The notes beneath the pieces were generated by a model. That model made no database searches, was not told the origin of the DNA, and saw only the letters and a program-made list of their open reading frames with translations. Positions 1 through 7,417 of a stretch of DNA of 41,693 bases are shown in pieces. The stretch comes from a virus: the IMG/VR virus record IMGVR_UViG_3300006920_000088, positions 1-41,693 of that record; one strand, written 5' to 3'. Every line of letters begins with the position of its first letter. Within the stretch, counting starts at the first letter, position 1. A program made the translations under genes and the position numbers.

Positions 1-2
1 AA

Positions 3-119
3 GGTCTTCAAGGTCTTCAAGGTCTCCAAGGTCCACAAGGTGTTAAAGGTCTTAAAGGACCAACTGGCCCTCAGGGGGTCATAGGTGCTACAGGGGACAC
101 TGGAGATTCCGGCGCTACT
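3..119 (+). repeat. Gly-X-Y collagen repeat, including three 9-bp tandem units
   Basis: Thirteen consecutive 9-nt units each begin with a glycine codon. The first three are nearly identical copies of GGTCTTCAA, which suggests expansion by slippage; the later ones diverge. The array probably continues upstream of the window. Lys codons at 45-47 and 54-56 occupy Y positions. Confidence 0.9.
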
Positions 120-395
120 GTTGCTATCGATACAGGTGCATCAATAGCTAACCCTACAGAAGCCGCTGCGATGATCCTTGCTATTAAGGGCTCCCCTGTA
201 CAAGAATACGATATCTACTGGCACATACAAACAGACCAGATGTGGGTGTACAATGATGTGGGTACTTGGGTTAAGCTAAGCACCGTATCTAATGGTACTG
301 GTAATAACTCTATAAATATGAATGGTGCTAGTAACCGTATTGAAATCAGAGATGGCACAGGAGTCATCCGTGTTAAGATAGGCAACCTGGCCTAA
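3..395 (+). CDS. Collagen-like tail fibre protein, C-terminal part (5' end outside window)
   Basis: The reading frame is open from the window edge to the stop at 393-395, so only the last 130 residues are seen. The first 39 visible residues are 13 uninterrupted Gly-X-Y triplets (GLQ, GLQ, GLQ, GPQ, GVK, GLK, GPT and so on), the signature of a collagen triple helix. A non-collagenous tail follows, with the segment VQEYDIYWHIQTDQMWVYND and a C-terminal beta-rich part. In phages such proteins are trimeric fibre or stalk elements; a tail-fibre role is inferred from the fibre genes downstream. Two lysines sit in the Y position before Gly (GVK-GLK-G), the context used by lysyl hydroxylases. The next gene looks like a collagen lysine-modifying enzyme. 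An internal ATG at 171 would remove all collagen repeats and is unlikely to be the true start. Confidence 0.85.
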   Translation, partial: GLQGLQGLQGPQGVKGLKGPTGPQGVIGATGDTGDSGATVAIDTGASIANPTEAAAMILAIKGSPVQEYDIYWHIQTDQMWVYNDVGTWVKLSTVSNGTGNNSINMNGASNRIEIRDGTGVIRVKIGNLA

Positions 396-425
396 TAATT
401 TAAACTAAATATAAGGAATAATGAT

Positions 426-470
426 ATGAGAAAGAATCTACAGTTAGAAGAGGGTCCACAATGTCGATAA
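426..470 (+). other. Possible 14-codon leader ORF before the collagen-modification gene
   Basis: An AAGGA-type site precedes an ATG at 426 that opens a 14-codon frame starting MRKN and ending just inside the next gene. A similar MRKN mini-ORF precedes the esterase-fibre gene at 8745. Translation and function are uncertain; it could couple ribosomes onto the ATG at 461, or be chance. Confidence 0.25.
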
Positions 471-2362
471 AAGAGTTTTTTATTAACCTCGATCGGTGTA
501 AGGACAAACGGGCTAAAACGGAAAAGCTCTTCCCTAACGCCTACCGTATTCCAGCGGTTGATGGTAAGGAACACACTCCCTCTTCTATAATGCCCTATAC
601 GTCAGATCGTTATTGGAGAGATCCTTATCACAATCGGCGTATGACTAAAGGTGAAGTAGGGTGTATCTTATCTCATATTAAAATTTGGGAGATTTGTGTA
701 GCAGCAAACGAAGGTATTATAGTGTTAGAAGACGATTGTGTAATTAATAACAGAGACTACCAGGCGCTTGTGCAGGGTTACTCTGATACTTACGATTTTC
801 TATACTTGAGTAAGAATCATGTTTCAGGAGAGGCTGTACAGCTAGATGCTCTTCTTGAAACAGGTGGCTTTTGCTACTGGACTAACGCTTACTATATAAA
901 ACCAAAGGTAGCAAAGGCGTTACTAGACTACTGCAAGAATAACCCCCTTATTCCTGCGGATGAAGTACTCCCCGCGATACTAGATCAACATAGGTGGGAA
1001 GCACTAAATCAAAAACTATACTTTAAAGCAGCGGCATTCAGGGACAACATTATTGACCCTGAGCCGGGCGCTTTTGATACGAGCGAAACTGAATCATTAA
1101 CAGATATATGGGAAGATCACATGCTACATGTAATAACAGTAGGAACAGACGAGAGCAAAACTCGTAAACTAACAGACGACAAACGCTATAACATCACTAA
1201 CTTAGGTGCGGGTGTTAAGTGGGAAGGTGGCAACATGGCACTTGGCCCAGGCGGTGGTCAGAAAATTAATCTAATTAAAAAGCATTTAGAGACCCTTAAT
1301 GACAACGATGTTGTTATGTTTCTAGATGGATATGACACATTCATAAATGTTGATGAAGATGTTATAATGGAAAGGTACTATAGCTTTGGTAAGGAGATTG
1401 TGTTCTCCGCAGAGAAACTTTGCTGGCCAGATACCTCAATGGAAGTACATTTTCCACAACCGAATAACGGTTACAGGTTTTTAAACAGTGGTACGTTTAT
1501 TGGTACAGTAAGAGAACTACGTAAAATGTTCTCAGCACCTATAGAGAACCACGAGGATGATCAGTTATACGTACAAAAACAATTCGTAACAGGAATGTAT
1601 AACGCTGTACTAGATCACGAGAGCTACATTTTCTTTTGCTTATCCGCATCGGAAAACTCTATTCGCTTAGACAGTGGTTGGATCATAAACTCAGAGAACC
1701 GTTGTACCACTTGTGTAATACATGGTAACGGTGGTGAAGAGACTAAACAGATATTCGAAGATTTGTATACTACTACCAATGGTCTTTTAAGAGACACTCG
1801 CCATCCTGAATACAAGCAACTTACGGTGGGCCAAGAGATACTAGGTATCAACGGGTTAATCCCTGAGGCTTGGTGTAGACGATTGATTGACGCTTGTGAA
1901 GCTGATGGTAACTGGGAATCGCTCCCAGGAGATCAGTACCCTGGCCAAGAGATTCGATTGAATCAATTAAAGGATCAAAGCTTTATACAAGAGTTCAGAG
2001 CACTATTCAACGACACATTAACCCCAATAGCACAAAATAATTGGCCGTGTTTGAAGATGCATGGGTTGCGAGATTGTTTTGTAATTAAATACTCAAGCGA
2101 GTCGCAGACCTCTTTACCCCTGCACCACGATATGTCCCAAGTGAGCTTTGCTTGTAAGCTAAATGCTGACTTCGAAGGTGGTGAATTAAACTTCCCACGC
2201 CAGAAAATGAACAACGGTAATCACGCAGCAGGCGAACTTATAATGTGGCCCGCCCAGGTGACTCACCCTCACGAAAGCCTCCCTATGAAATCAGGGACTA
2301 AATATGGCTTAGTTGTATGGTCTGCCCGTTATCAAGGAGAAGGTGAATACTATGCAGGCTAG
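461..2362 (+). CDS. Tri-domain collagen-lysine modifying enzyme: GT25 + PLOD-type glycosyltransferase + lysyl-hydroxylase-type 2OG-Fe(II) oxygenase
   Basis: This 633-residue protein reads as three enzymes in series. Residues 1-215 resemble GT25 glycosyltransferases (FFINLDR start, GEVGCILSHIKIWE, acidic LEDD at 89-92), the family of collagen galactosyltransferase COLGALT and of LPS LgtB. Residues about 223-460 resemble the glycosyltransferase domain of animal PLOD enzymes: VITVGTDES, a GGGQK segment, FLDGYD with D289 and D292, and VIHGNGG around 421. Residues about 465-633 resemble the PLOD hydroxylase domain, with H555-x-D557 and distal H604 as iron ligands. The segment H604-ESLPMKSGTKY parallels the animal HEGLPxTxGTRY, but the usual 2-oxoglutarate-binding Arg is Lys614. 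The gene lies 65 bp after a collagen-like fibre gene, so hydroxylation and glycosylation of fibre lysines is the likely role. Start ATG 461 follows AGAAGAGGG. The family calls are strong; substrate and activity are inferred. Confidence 0.85.
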   Translation: MSIKEFFINLDRCKDKRAKTEKLFPNAYRIPAVDGKEHTPSSIMPYTSDRYWRDPYHNRRMTKGEVGCILSHIKIWEICVAANEGIIVLEDDCVINNRDYQALVQGYSDTYDFLYLSKNHVSGEAVQLDALLETGGFCYWTNAYYIKPKVAKALLDYCKNNPLIPADEVLPAILDQHRWEALNQKLYFKAAAFRDNIIDPEPGAFDTSETESLTDIWEDHMLHVITVGTDESKTRKLTDDKRYNITNLGAGVKWEGGNMALGPGGGQKINLIKKHLETLNDNDVVMFLDGYDTFINVDEDVIMERYYSFGKEIVFSAEKLCWPDTSMEVHFPQPNNGYRFLNSGTFIGTVRELRKMFSAPIENHEDDQLYVQKQFVTGMYNAVLDHESYIFFCLSASENSIRLDSGWIINSENRCTTCVIHGNGGEETKQIFEDLYTTTNGLLRDTRHPEYKQLTVGQEILGINGLIPEAWCRRLIDACEADGNWESLPGDQYPGQEIRLNQLKDQSFIQEFRALFNDTLTPIAQNNWPCLKMHGLRDCFVIKYSSESQTSLPLHHDMSQVSFACKLNADFEGGELNFPRQKMNNGNHAAGELIMWPAQVTHPHESLPMKSGTKYGLVVWSARYQGEGEYYAG

Positions 2363-3287
2363 AATATTCTATGTATTAACAAGTCACAACATATATGCTC
2401 TAAAGAGGCAGTTTAGAACTTTAGATAAAGAAGACACTACAGTAATAATAAATACCCTAGATAAAGAGCACCAAGCTGCCGCAGAAGCTTATTGTGAAGA
2501 AGAAGGTATTCGCTGTTTCATAACAGACAGTGATGGTACCGCAGCTACTGGTAAAAACTCTTTCCTAGATCAATTTGAGAAGGATGAGAATGACTACTCG
2601 GTACTAATTGATGGTGATGACTATCTAACAAATAGAGGTGTAAAATTCTATAAAGAGCTAGCCGCCTCCGACAGTCCACCAGATGCAGTAGTCTTGAGTA
2701 GAGCTATAACTGTTTCCTGGCCCGATAACTTGGTAACACGTTCTCTTCTTGTAGACTCTAGTAGACAGCACTTAGACCCTGATACCCTTCCTATGAAAAC
2801 AGCAATTGCTGCCACGGTAGTAGACTGGTCTATTCTAAAGAAAGGAGGCCTCTTAGGGCACGATAATTTGGCTGAGGCTAAGCCAGATTTTAAAGAGTAT
2901 ATTAGTTTATTAGAGTATGGAATGGGCATAGACGAACTCGCCGCTCGTGTTGTTTTCATGTCAAAGAAAACCTTACAAGTGAGGTATAACAAAGACCTCA
3001 TAGTTGGAGAAGACACTTTCCAGTACTTAGAATTAAAAGATTTACACGAAAGAGAAGTTCTTACATTAGTATACCATGATGAATCCCGTCCTACTTACAT
3101 GTATGATGGTAGAATCTCAGGGGTTGCAGTTGCAACAAGCTATGCTGGGGATGGTGTAGGTTTTATAAAATGGATGAGAGTTCTATTAGCTCACATGAAA
3201 GGTTTAAAAGAAGAAAACAGATTACACAATAGGAGGATACAAGAATGGCATACGGTTTACAATGCTTCGATGCTGGTGGTTACTTAG
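2352..3287 (+). CDS. GT-A-fold glycosyltransferase-like protein
   Basis: The 311-residue product has a nucleotide-sugar-type N-terminus: a beta strand (RIFYVLTSHN), alternating beta/alpha structure, and an acidic VLIDGDDYLT motif with D87-x-D89-D90, the metal/UDP-sugar site typical of GT-A enzymes. Only this half is recognisable; the C-terminal half is unassigned. The start at ATG 2352 is preferred because an AAGGAGAAGG ribosome site sits just upstream; it overlaps the end of the tri-domain enzyme by 11 bp, implying translational coupling. The position suggests it extends or supplies sugars for the same fibre glycan, but it could instead modify another virion protein. Confidence 0.65.
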   Translation: MQARIFYVLTSHNIYALKRQFRTLDKEDTTVIINTLDKEHQAAAEAYCEEEGIRCFITDSDGTAATGKNSFLDQFEKDENDYSVLIDGDDYLTNRGVKFYKELAASDSPPDAVVLSRAITVSWPDNLVTRSLLVDSSRQHLDPDTLPMKTAIAATVVDWSILKKGGLLGHDNLAEAKPDFKEYISLLEYGMGIDELAARVVFMSKKTLQVRYNKDLIVGEDTFQYLELKDLHEREVLTLVYHDESRPTYMYDGRISGVAVATSYAGDGVGFIKWMRVLLAHMKGLKEENRLHNRRIQEWHTVYNASMLVVT

Positions 3288-3544
3288 CCTTCGATAGCTC
3301 TGTTATGGATGACTTTTTAAAAGTGACCGCCAGCGGTGAAGTTTCATTGGCAGCAGGGGTTACTTCTGCAAACATTATTGCAGTAGCAGTGGACTACATA
3401 TACGTATATGAGGCACCTACCCCTAGTCTAACTTCCCCTGTTGTTGATAACTATGAGATACTAAACAGGATCACTGACGGTTTTAAAATCAAGAATACGG
3501 CAACTAGTAGTCAAGTGTTCTTTTATGTAGCATTTACGAGGTAA
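3245..3544 (+). CDS. Small fibre-region protein with a YGLQ..FDS N-terminal module
   Basis: A 99-residue protein with a strong AGGAGG site before ATG 3245. It overlaps the preceding glycosyltransferase gene by 43 bp in another frame. It begins YGLQCFDAGGYLAFDSS, a pattern repeated at the start and in the middle of the next protein, then continues as predicted beta strands with alternating hydrophobic residues. Small proteins of this pattern occur beside phage tail fibres. A structural, perhaps fibre-tip or fibre-connector, role is inferred; no enzymatic motif is visible. Confidence 0.7.
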   Translation: MAYGLQCFDAGGYLAFDSSVMDDFLKVTASGEVSLAAGVTSANIIAVAVDYIYVYEAPTPSLTSPVVDNYEILNRITDGFKIKNTATSSQVFFYVAFTR

Positions 3545-3546
3545 TT

Positions 3547-4275
3547 ATGGGATTTGGAATACAAACATTTTCAGGAACAACAGGTGCTAAACTCTTTGAT
3601 AGTACTGAATATTATCAAGGAGTATGTACAGTACAGTCAGGTACAGTTGCTAGCGTGAATACTTATACCCCTACTGACGGTGCCGCAGGTGTTATATATG
3701 AACCAGGAGACGTAGTGCTCTTTAGACCCACAGGTACAGTTTCCTCGGGCGTAATGTTTCAAGTTACAGGGAGGTCTTTTACGTGGACCACCAGTCCTCT
3801 ACGTTATAAGCTCCAGTTTCACATTGTTGGATACCTCGGTACTACACCCACAACTGTAGACTACGTAGTAGTTCGGCCTATGACTAATGATTCTCCTACA
3901 GGAGACTATGGTTTACAGGCCTACACTGTGTCAGGAGCTTATACCATCAAGACTTTTGATAGTAGATCTTTTGTTTCGGCAAATCAAATACAAGTGGATA
4001 ACATGTGGACTACTCGTTTTACCCACACTAGCACTTTCGGTACAATAAATAATGATGAGTGGTACCCTGCGGCAGGATTTGGCATGGTATCAGGAGGTGG
4101 TGCCCTCGGTAGTATAGGTATGGTTTTTTCTAACACCACAGGAAGTTACAATGCAGCAGGACCTTCGCCTAATACTTTCTCAGGTGTTGGTATCTCTCAC
4201 TTTGGGCAGCAAAGCGTTCTTGGTACTTATACACGATACGCTAGCGAATACCTGATACGTGGTAAACCTTTTTAA
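3547..4275 (+). CDS. Fibre-region structural protein with two YGLQ..FDS modules
   Basis: A 242-residue beta-rich protein starting 2 bp after the previous stop. The N-terminus (FGIQTFSGTTGAKLFDS) and an internal segment near residue 118 (YGLQAYTVSGAYTIKTFDS) both match the start of the preceding 99-residue protein, so the two genes look like products of module duplication. The C-terminal third is rich in Gly, Ser and aromatic residues and ends in a basic tail. No signal peptide or enzyme motif is seen. It is probably a virion or fibre component. Confidence 0.7.
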   Translation: MGFGIQTFSGTTGAKLFDSTEYYQGVCTVQSGTVASVNTYTPTDGAAGVIYEPGDVVLFRPTGTVSSGVMFQVTGRSFTWTTSPLRYKLQFHIVGYLGTTPTTVDYVVVRPMTNDSPTGDYGLQAYTVSGAYTIKTFDSRSFVSANQIQVDNMWTTRFTHTSTFGTINNDEWYPAAGFGMVSGGGALGSIGMVFSNTTGSYNAAGPSPNTFSGVGISHFGQQSVLGTYTRYASEYLIRGKPF

Positions 4276-4301
4276 ACATAAATAATTAACAGGATAAAAA
4301 T

Positions 4302-4778
4302 ATGATACCTTTAATAGCATTACATGATGATTCAGGCGTAATACAAATAACACAAGTTGACTCAGGAAGTTATGGAGAAGACGGTACACAAGTAGACGGC
4401 TTGACTATCCACAGAGTATACAGCTTAGAAGAAGCAGCTGACATCTCAGAATTCCTAAGAACCTATATATGGAGTGACGAAACTGATTGGTGGAAGCAGG
4501 TACCTTTCCCTCCTAACCCTTGGTCATTCTGGGACACAACTTTAGAACCTCACGGTTGGAGTTGGGATACTGATGCATTCTTAGCAGAGGTGAGAGTGAC
4601 GAGAGATTTCAAGCTCTTAGAGACAGACTGGATGATACTCCCGGACTCTCCCCTTTCATCGATACAACAGCAGGAAGCAGCAGTTTATAGACAACAGCTA
4701 AGGGATTTACCTTCTACTATAGCTACATCAACAGCGCGACTAGATGACGTAATCTGGCCAGCCCTTCCAACAATCTAG
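4302..4778 (+). CDS. Tail fibre assembly protein-like
   Basis: The 158-residue protein is recognised mainly by its C-terminal half: a basic ARG/LYS-Leu-Leu segment, then TDWMILPDSPLS, a Gln-rich helix, YRQQLRDLPS and a terminal VIWPALP. This TDW..LPD....YRQ.LRD.P....WP order is characteristic of phage tail fibre assembly chaperones, which help fibres fold and trimerise and are normally encoded next to them. The N-terminal 90 residues are Trp/Pro-rich and unassigned. Its location among fibre genes supports the call. A ribosome site (ACAGGA) lies before ATG 4302. Confidence 0.7.
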   Translation: MIPLIALHDDSGVIQITQVDSGSYGEDGTQVDGLTIHRVYSLEEAADISEFLRTYIWSDETDWWKQVPFPPNPWSFWDTTLEPHGWSWDTDAFLAEVRVTRDFKLLETDWMILPDSPLSSIQQQEAAVYRQQLRDLPSTIATSTARLDDVIWPALPTI

Positions 4779-4802
4779 ATACCCACTAACAAGGAGACAT
4801 TT

Positions 4803-5090
4803 ATGTCTAACAAATTTAAAGAATTCTATGCGGAGGTAAACACTACCTCTTATTCTAGCTCCCCTGTTCAACGAGACAGTATAAACAATCGTACCTGTGT
4901 TTTTCAAGCCAAGGTTAATACAGGAGATATCGTTGTGTTACAAGCACGTATTGATGCCTCTATGGATTTTATAGATGTACTAACTGCTACAGGTGTTAGT
5001 GTAATACAAGAAGTAGTTACTGCTGTTGAATTTAAAGTAAATGTTACGAACACTAGCGGTCTCGCTGTTGTTTGTGGTATCTCGATATAG
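4803..5090 (+). CDS. Small hypothetical fibre-region protein (SNKFKE start)
   Basis: A 95-residue protein with a clear AAGGAGA site. Its start, MSNKFKEF, and its ribosome site recur as a 13-codon remnant at 7376-7417, before the second fibre. The rest is predicted beta structure (TCVFQAKV, GDIVVLQARI, VEFKVNVTNTSG), consistent with a small beta-sandwich virion protein. It is probably paired with the fibre gene directly downstream. Function unknown. Confidence 0.65.
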   Translation: MSNKFKEFYAEVNTTSYSSSPVQRDSINNRTCVFQAKVNTGDIVVLQARIDASMDFIDVLTATGVSVIQEVVTAVEFKVNVTNTSGLAVVCGISI

Positions 5091-5100
5091 GGGTTGCTTA

Positions 5101-7320
5101 ATGTCTTTAACCTATAACTCCCCTGGTATGATACCTTCTCAGGCAGGGCAAGCAGGAGCAGCATTGCAAAGTTCTTCACTAGAGCTTGAATCAGTAGCAG
5201 CACTACTAGCTATAACCAACGCAGCAGAACTAGTTAATAAAGTGGTGACTACTGCTGCATACTACAACAGCAAACCTTATGGAGGTTCTTCGTATCTCAT
5301 ATTAGAACCCGCCGAATACGAACTATACTCAGGTCTGTCTGTTGGAGATGGTTGGAGAGACCATGACCTAATTGGTGGAAAGATAGCTATGCTACTCCCA
5401 ACTAACGGAGTAATAGGTGTACAACAGTGTGGTGCAATCCCTTACGACTATACTGGAGCTATTCCTTTTGACGGTACAGGTGTGGCGGCAGACAATACTC
5501 GCGCATTTAGAGCAGCTCATTTATCTTTACGTTCAGAATGGGATGCTAGGCGTCTATCGTATGATCCTTCAACTTTACTGAACCAAGGAGTCGTTTTAAA
5601 GAACTTCTATGGTAACAGAGATGACCCAGGTGGTTGGGTAAACGATACGACCGTATACACCAACTCAGTTGGATATGTGGCTAAGACGCTTACTTGGGCA
5701 ACTAAGGTTGAGTCTGGAGAGTATAACCTTTCAAGTGGTTACACAGTGCCAAAAGGTATGACTAGCTTTGGAGATGAACAAGGAGCCAGTAAGGTTCTTA
5801 TTCTAAACAGCACATCAGAGTTTCCACAATTGGGTGGTGGTGGTGCCAACGCTAATGTCATACCTGCCGTATCTATAGGAAAATGTTTAATTGACTACTT
5901 ACTTGGTACAGAAGGTTGGGCCCAGTATGAATTAGAAGATTTTAGTAATACTACGGATTTAACTGCATTCCCAACTAAAGGAATTTATGTAAGGGACCCT
6001 GCACCATTGCTAAAGAGCATGGTTGTTGTACCACAGAACTCTAATATAGCGGTTGAAGTATCTGGAGTCCCAGGATTCGTGCTAAGTGATCTATGGTTAG
6101 CTGCATCGGTAGGGTTGCGACTTGGTGATGGGGCAGCAGATGGTCAAATTAGTAAAATAATTTTTGACTCTGGTACTCTTAAAGCTATTGACTTCGGAGA
6201 CTGTGTTAATATAATGTTAAGTGAGATATACACTTTTGATGTTAACTTTGGGTTATACGTTTCAGGCGCACCTGATAACATAGATATTGGGCTTTACCAA
6301 AGTAACTTTACTAAGTATGCTCCGCTAACCGTTGCAGGTACTGCGGCTCCTACTAACTTTAGGATTGACAGATTAGTATCTAAGACACAGGGTACTATGG
6401 CATCGTTTCTAGCAATTATAGATATTGCAGGTATATCATCTGATGTTAGCATTGGTAGAATCGATGCGAATAACTATGATGGTTGGGCTGGTATAGTAAC
6501 TGGGGCAGGTAACAAACTTAAGATCGGTACGATTTCTATTAAACAACAAGCAATAGCAGAGTTAAGCCAGGGTACTACATCGAAAGGTTTTTACGTAAAA
6601 AATGCTTCTGTAACCATAGACAAGCTTGAAACTGATGTACTCCATGAACCTAGTGAATTTGTATGGGAACGAGCATTAGCAGTAATTGATGGTACGTTAC
6701 CAACAGAGTTTACAATCGCTGGGGGTTTCTTCGAAGGTCATATTGACGGAGGAGCACAGGCCTCAACACAGGCTTTGATAGGTGTAACAAACTCTAATCC
6801 TAGTACAACAATTAGGGTAGATAATTTTGATAATAAGTCACTTAGTGCGCCATTATATGAGTACACTGAAATAGACCCAAACACACCTACACCACAAAAT
6901 TACTTACCAAACGTAACGTATTCAAAAGTACGTAGACCGTTTCCTTGGGTAACTGGTGGTGGTGTTCAGAAAATGCAGATACCTTTTAACAAGGCAGGTC
7001 TGTATAACTTAACTATCATAGTCAACACAAACGTTAGTGGTAACATTGGTTATCTTAAAACAGCTAAGTATTTAGTATCAGTAGAATCTACTTTTGATAC
7101 AGGTGACGCAGGGCTTGTGTGGTATGCTTCGGTAGCTCCACTACTCAATGTGACGTATGGTACATTTGCACCGCCAATAGCTTTACAGGTAGACATCGGT
7201 GATGTTGCTGGTGGTTTTAAAATACCAAAAACTACAGCTGACCTCTTAACTTTAAGTGTTCCTGATACGTACGGCTATGTGTCATATGTACTAGAACCTG
7301 CTAACTACGAAATTATTTAA
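5101..7320 (+). CDS. Tail fibre/tailspike, beta-helix type, with shared N-terminal anchor
   Basis: A 739-residue protein. The first 17 residues (MSLTYNSPGMIPSQAGQ) are almost identical to the start of the 416-residue fibre at 7417 and probably form a common virion anchor. A segment near residues 115-145 (FDGTGVAADNTRAFRAAH) is the pectate-lyase-like entry seen in tailspikes, followed by several hundred residues of short repeating strands with Gly/Asn/Asp turns, typical of a right-handed beta-helix. The C-terminal 120 residues look like a separate beta-sandwich. It probably binds, and perhaps cleaves, host surface polysaccharide; no catalytic site can be named by eye. Start ATG 5101 follows AGGGG; the 20 codons upstream lack support. 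Confidence 0.8.
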   Translation: MSLTYNSPGMIPSQAGQAGAALQSSSLELESVAALLAITNAAELVNKVVTTAAYYNSKPYGGSSYLILEPAEYELYSGLSVGDGWRDHDLIGGKIAMLLPTNGVIGVQQCGAIPYDYTGAIPFDGTGVAADNTRAFRAAHLSLRSEWDARRLSYDPSTLLNQGVVLKNFYGNRDDPGGWVNDTTVYTNSVGYVAKTLTWATKVESGEYNLSSGYTVPKGMTSFGDEQGASKVLILNSTSEFPQLGGGGANANVIPAVSIGKCLIDYLLGTEGWAQYELEDFSNTTDLTAFPTKGIYVRDPAPLLKSMVVVPQNSNIAVEVSGVPGFVLSDLWLAASVGLRLGDGAADGQISKIIFDSGTLKAIDFGDCVNIMLSEIYTFDVNFGLYVSGAPDNIDIGLYQSNFTKYAPLTVAGTAAPTNFRIDRLVSKTQGTMASFLAIIDIAGISSDVSIGRIDANNYDGWAGIVTGAGNKLKIGTISIKQQAIAELSQGTTSKGFYVKNASVTIDKLETDVLHEPSEFVWERALAVIDGTLPTEFTIAGGFFEGHIDGGAQASTQALIGVTNSNPSTTIRVDNFDNKSLSAPLYEYTEIDPNTPTPQNYLPNVTYSKVRRPFPWVTGGGVQKMQIPFNKAGLYNLTIIVNTNVSGNIGYLKTAKYLVSVESTFDTGDAGLVWYASVAPLLNVTYGTFAPPIALQVDIGDVAGGFKIPKTTADLLTLSVPDTYGYVSYVLEPANYEII

Positions 7321-7375
7321 CAACTAGGAGTTGTACAATACAGTGAAAGGAAGCTAAACCAACGAGGATACATCT

Positions 7376-7417
7376 GTGTCTAACAAATTTAAAGAACTTA
7401 ATATAGGAGTTATGTAA
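7376..7417 (+). pseudogene. Remnant of a second copy of the 4803 gene
   Basis: A GTG-started frame of 13 codons reads VSNKFKELNIGVM and stops in a TAATG overlap with the next fibre start. Both its ribosome-site region and first eight codons match the start of the 95-residue gene at 4803. That gene also directly precedes a fibre beginning MSLTYNSPG. The simplest reading is duplication of the small gene plus fibre start, with the second small gene since deleted. It may still be translated as a coupling peptide. Confidence 0.7.
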
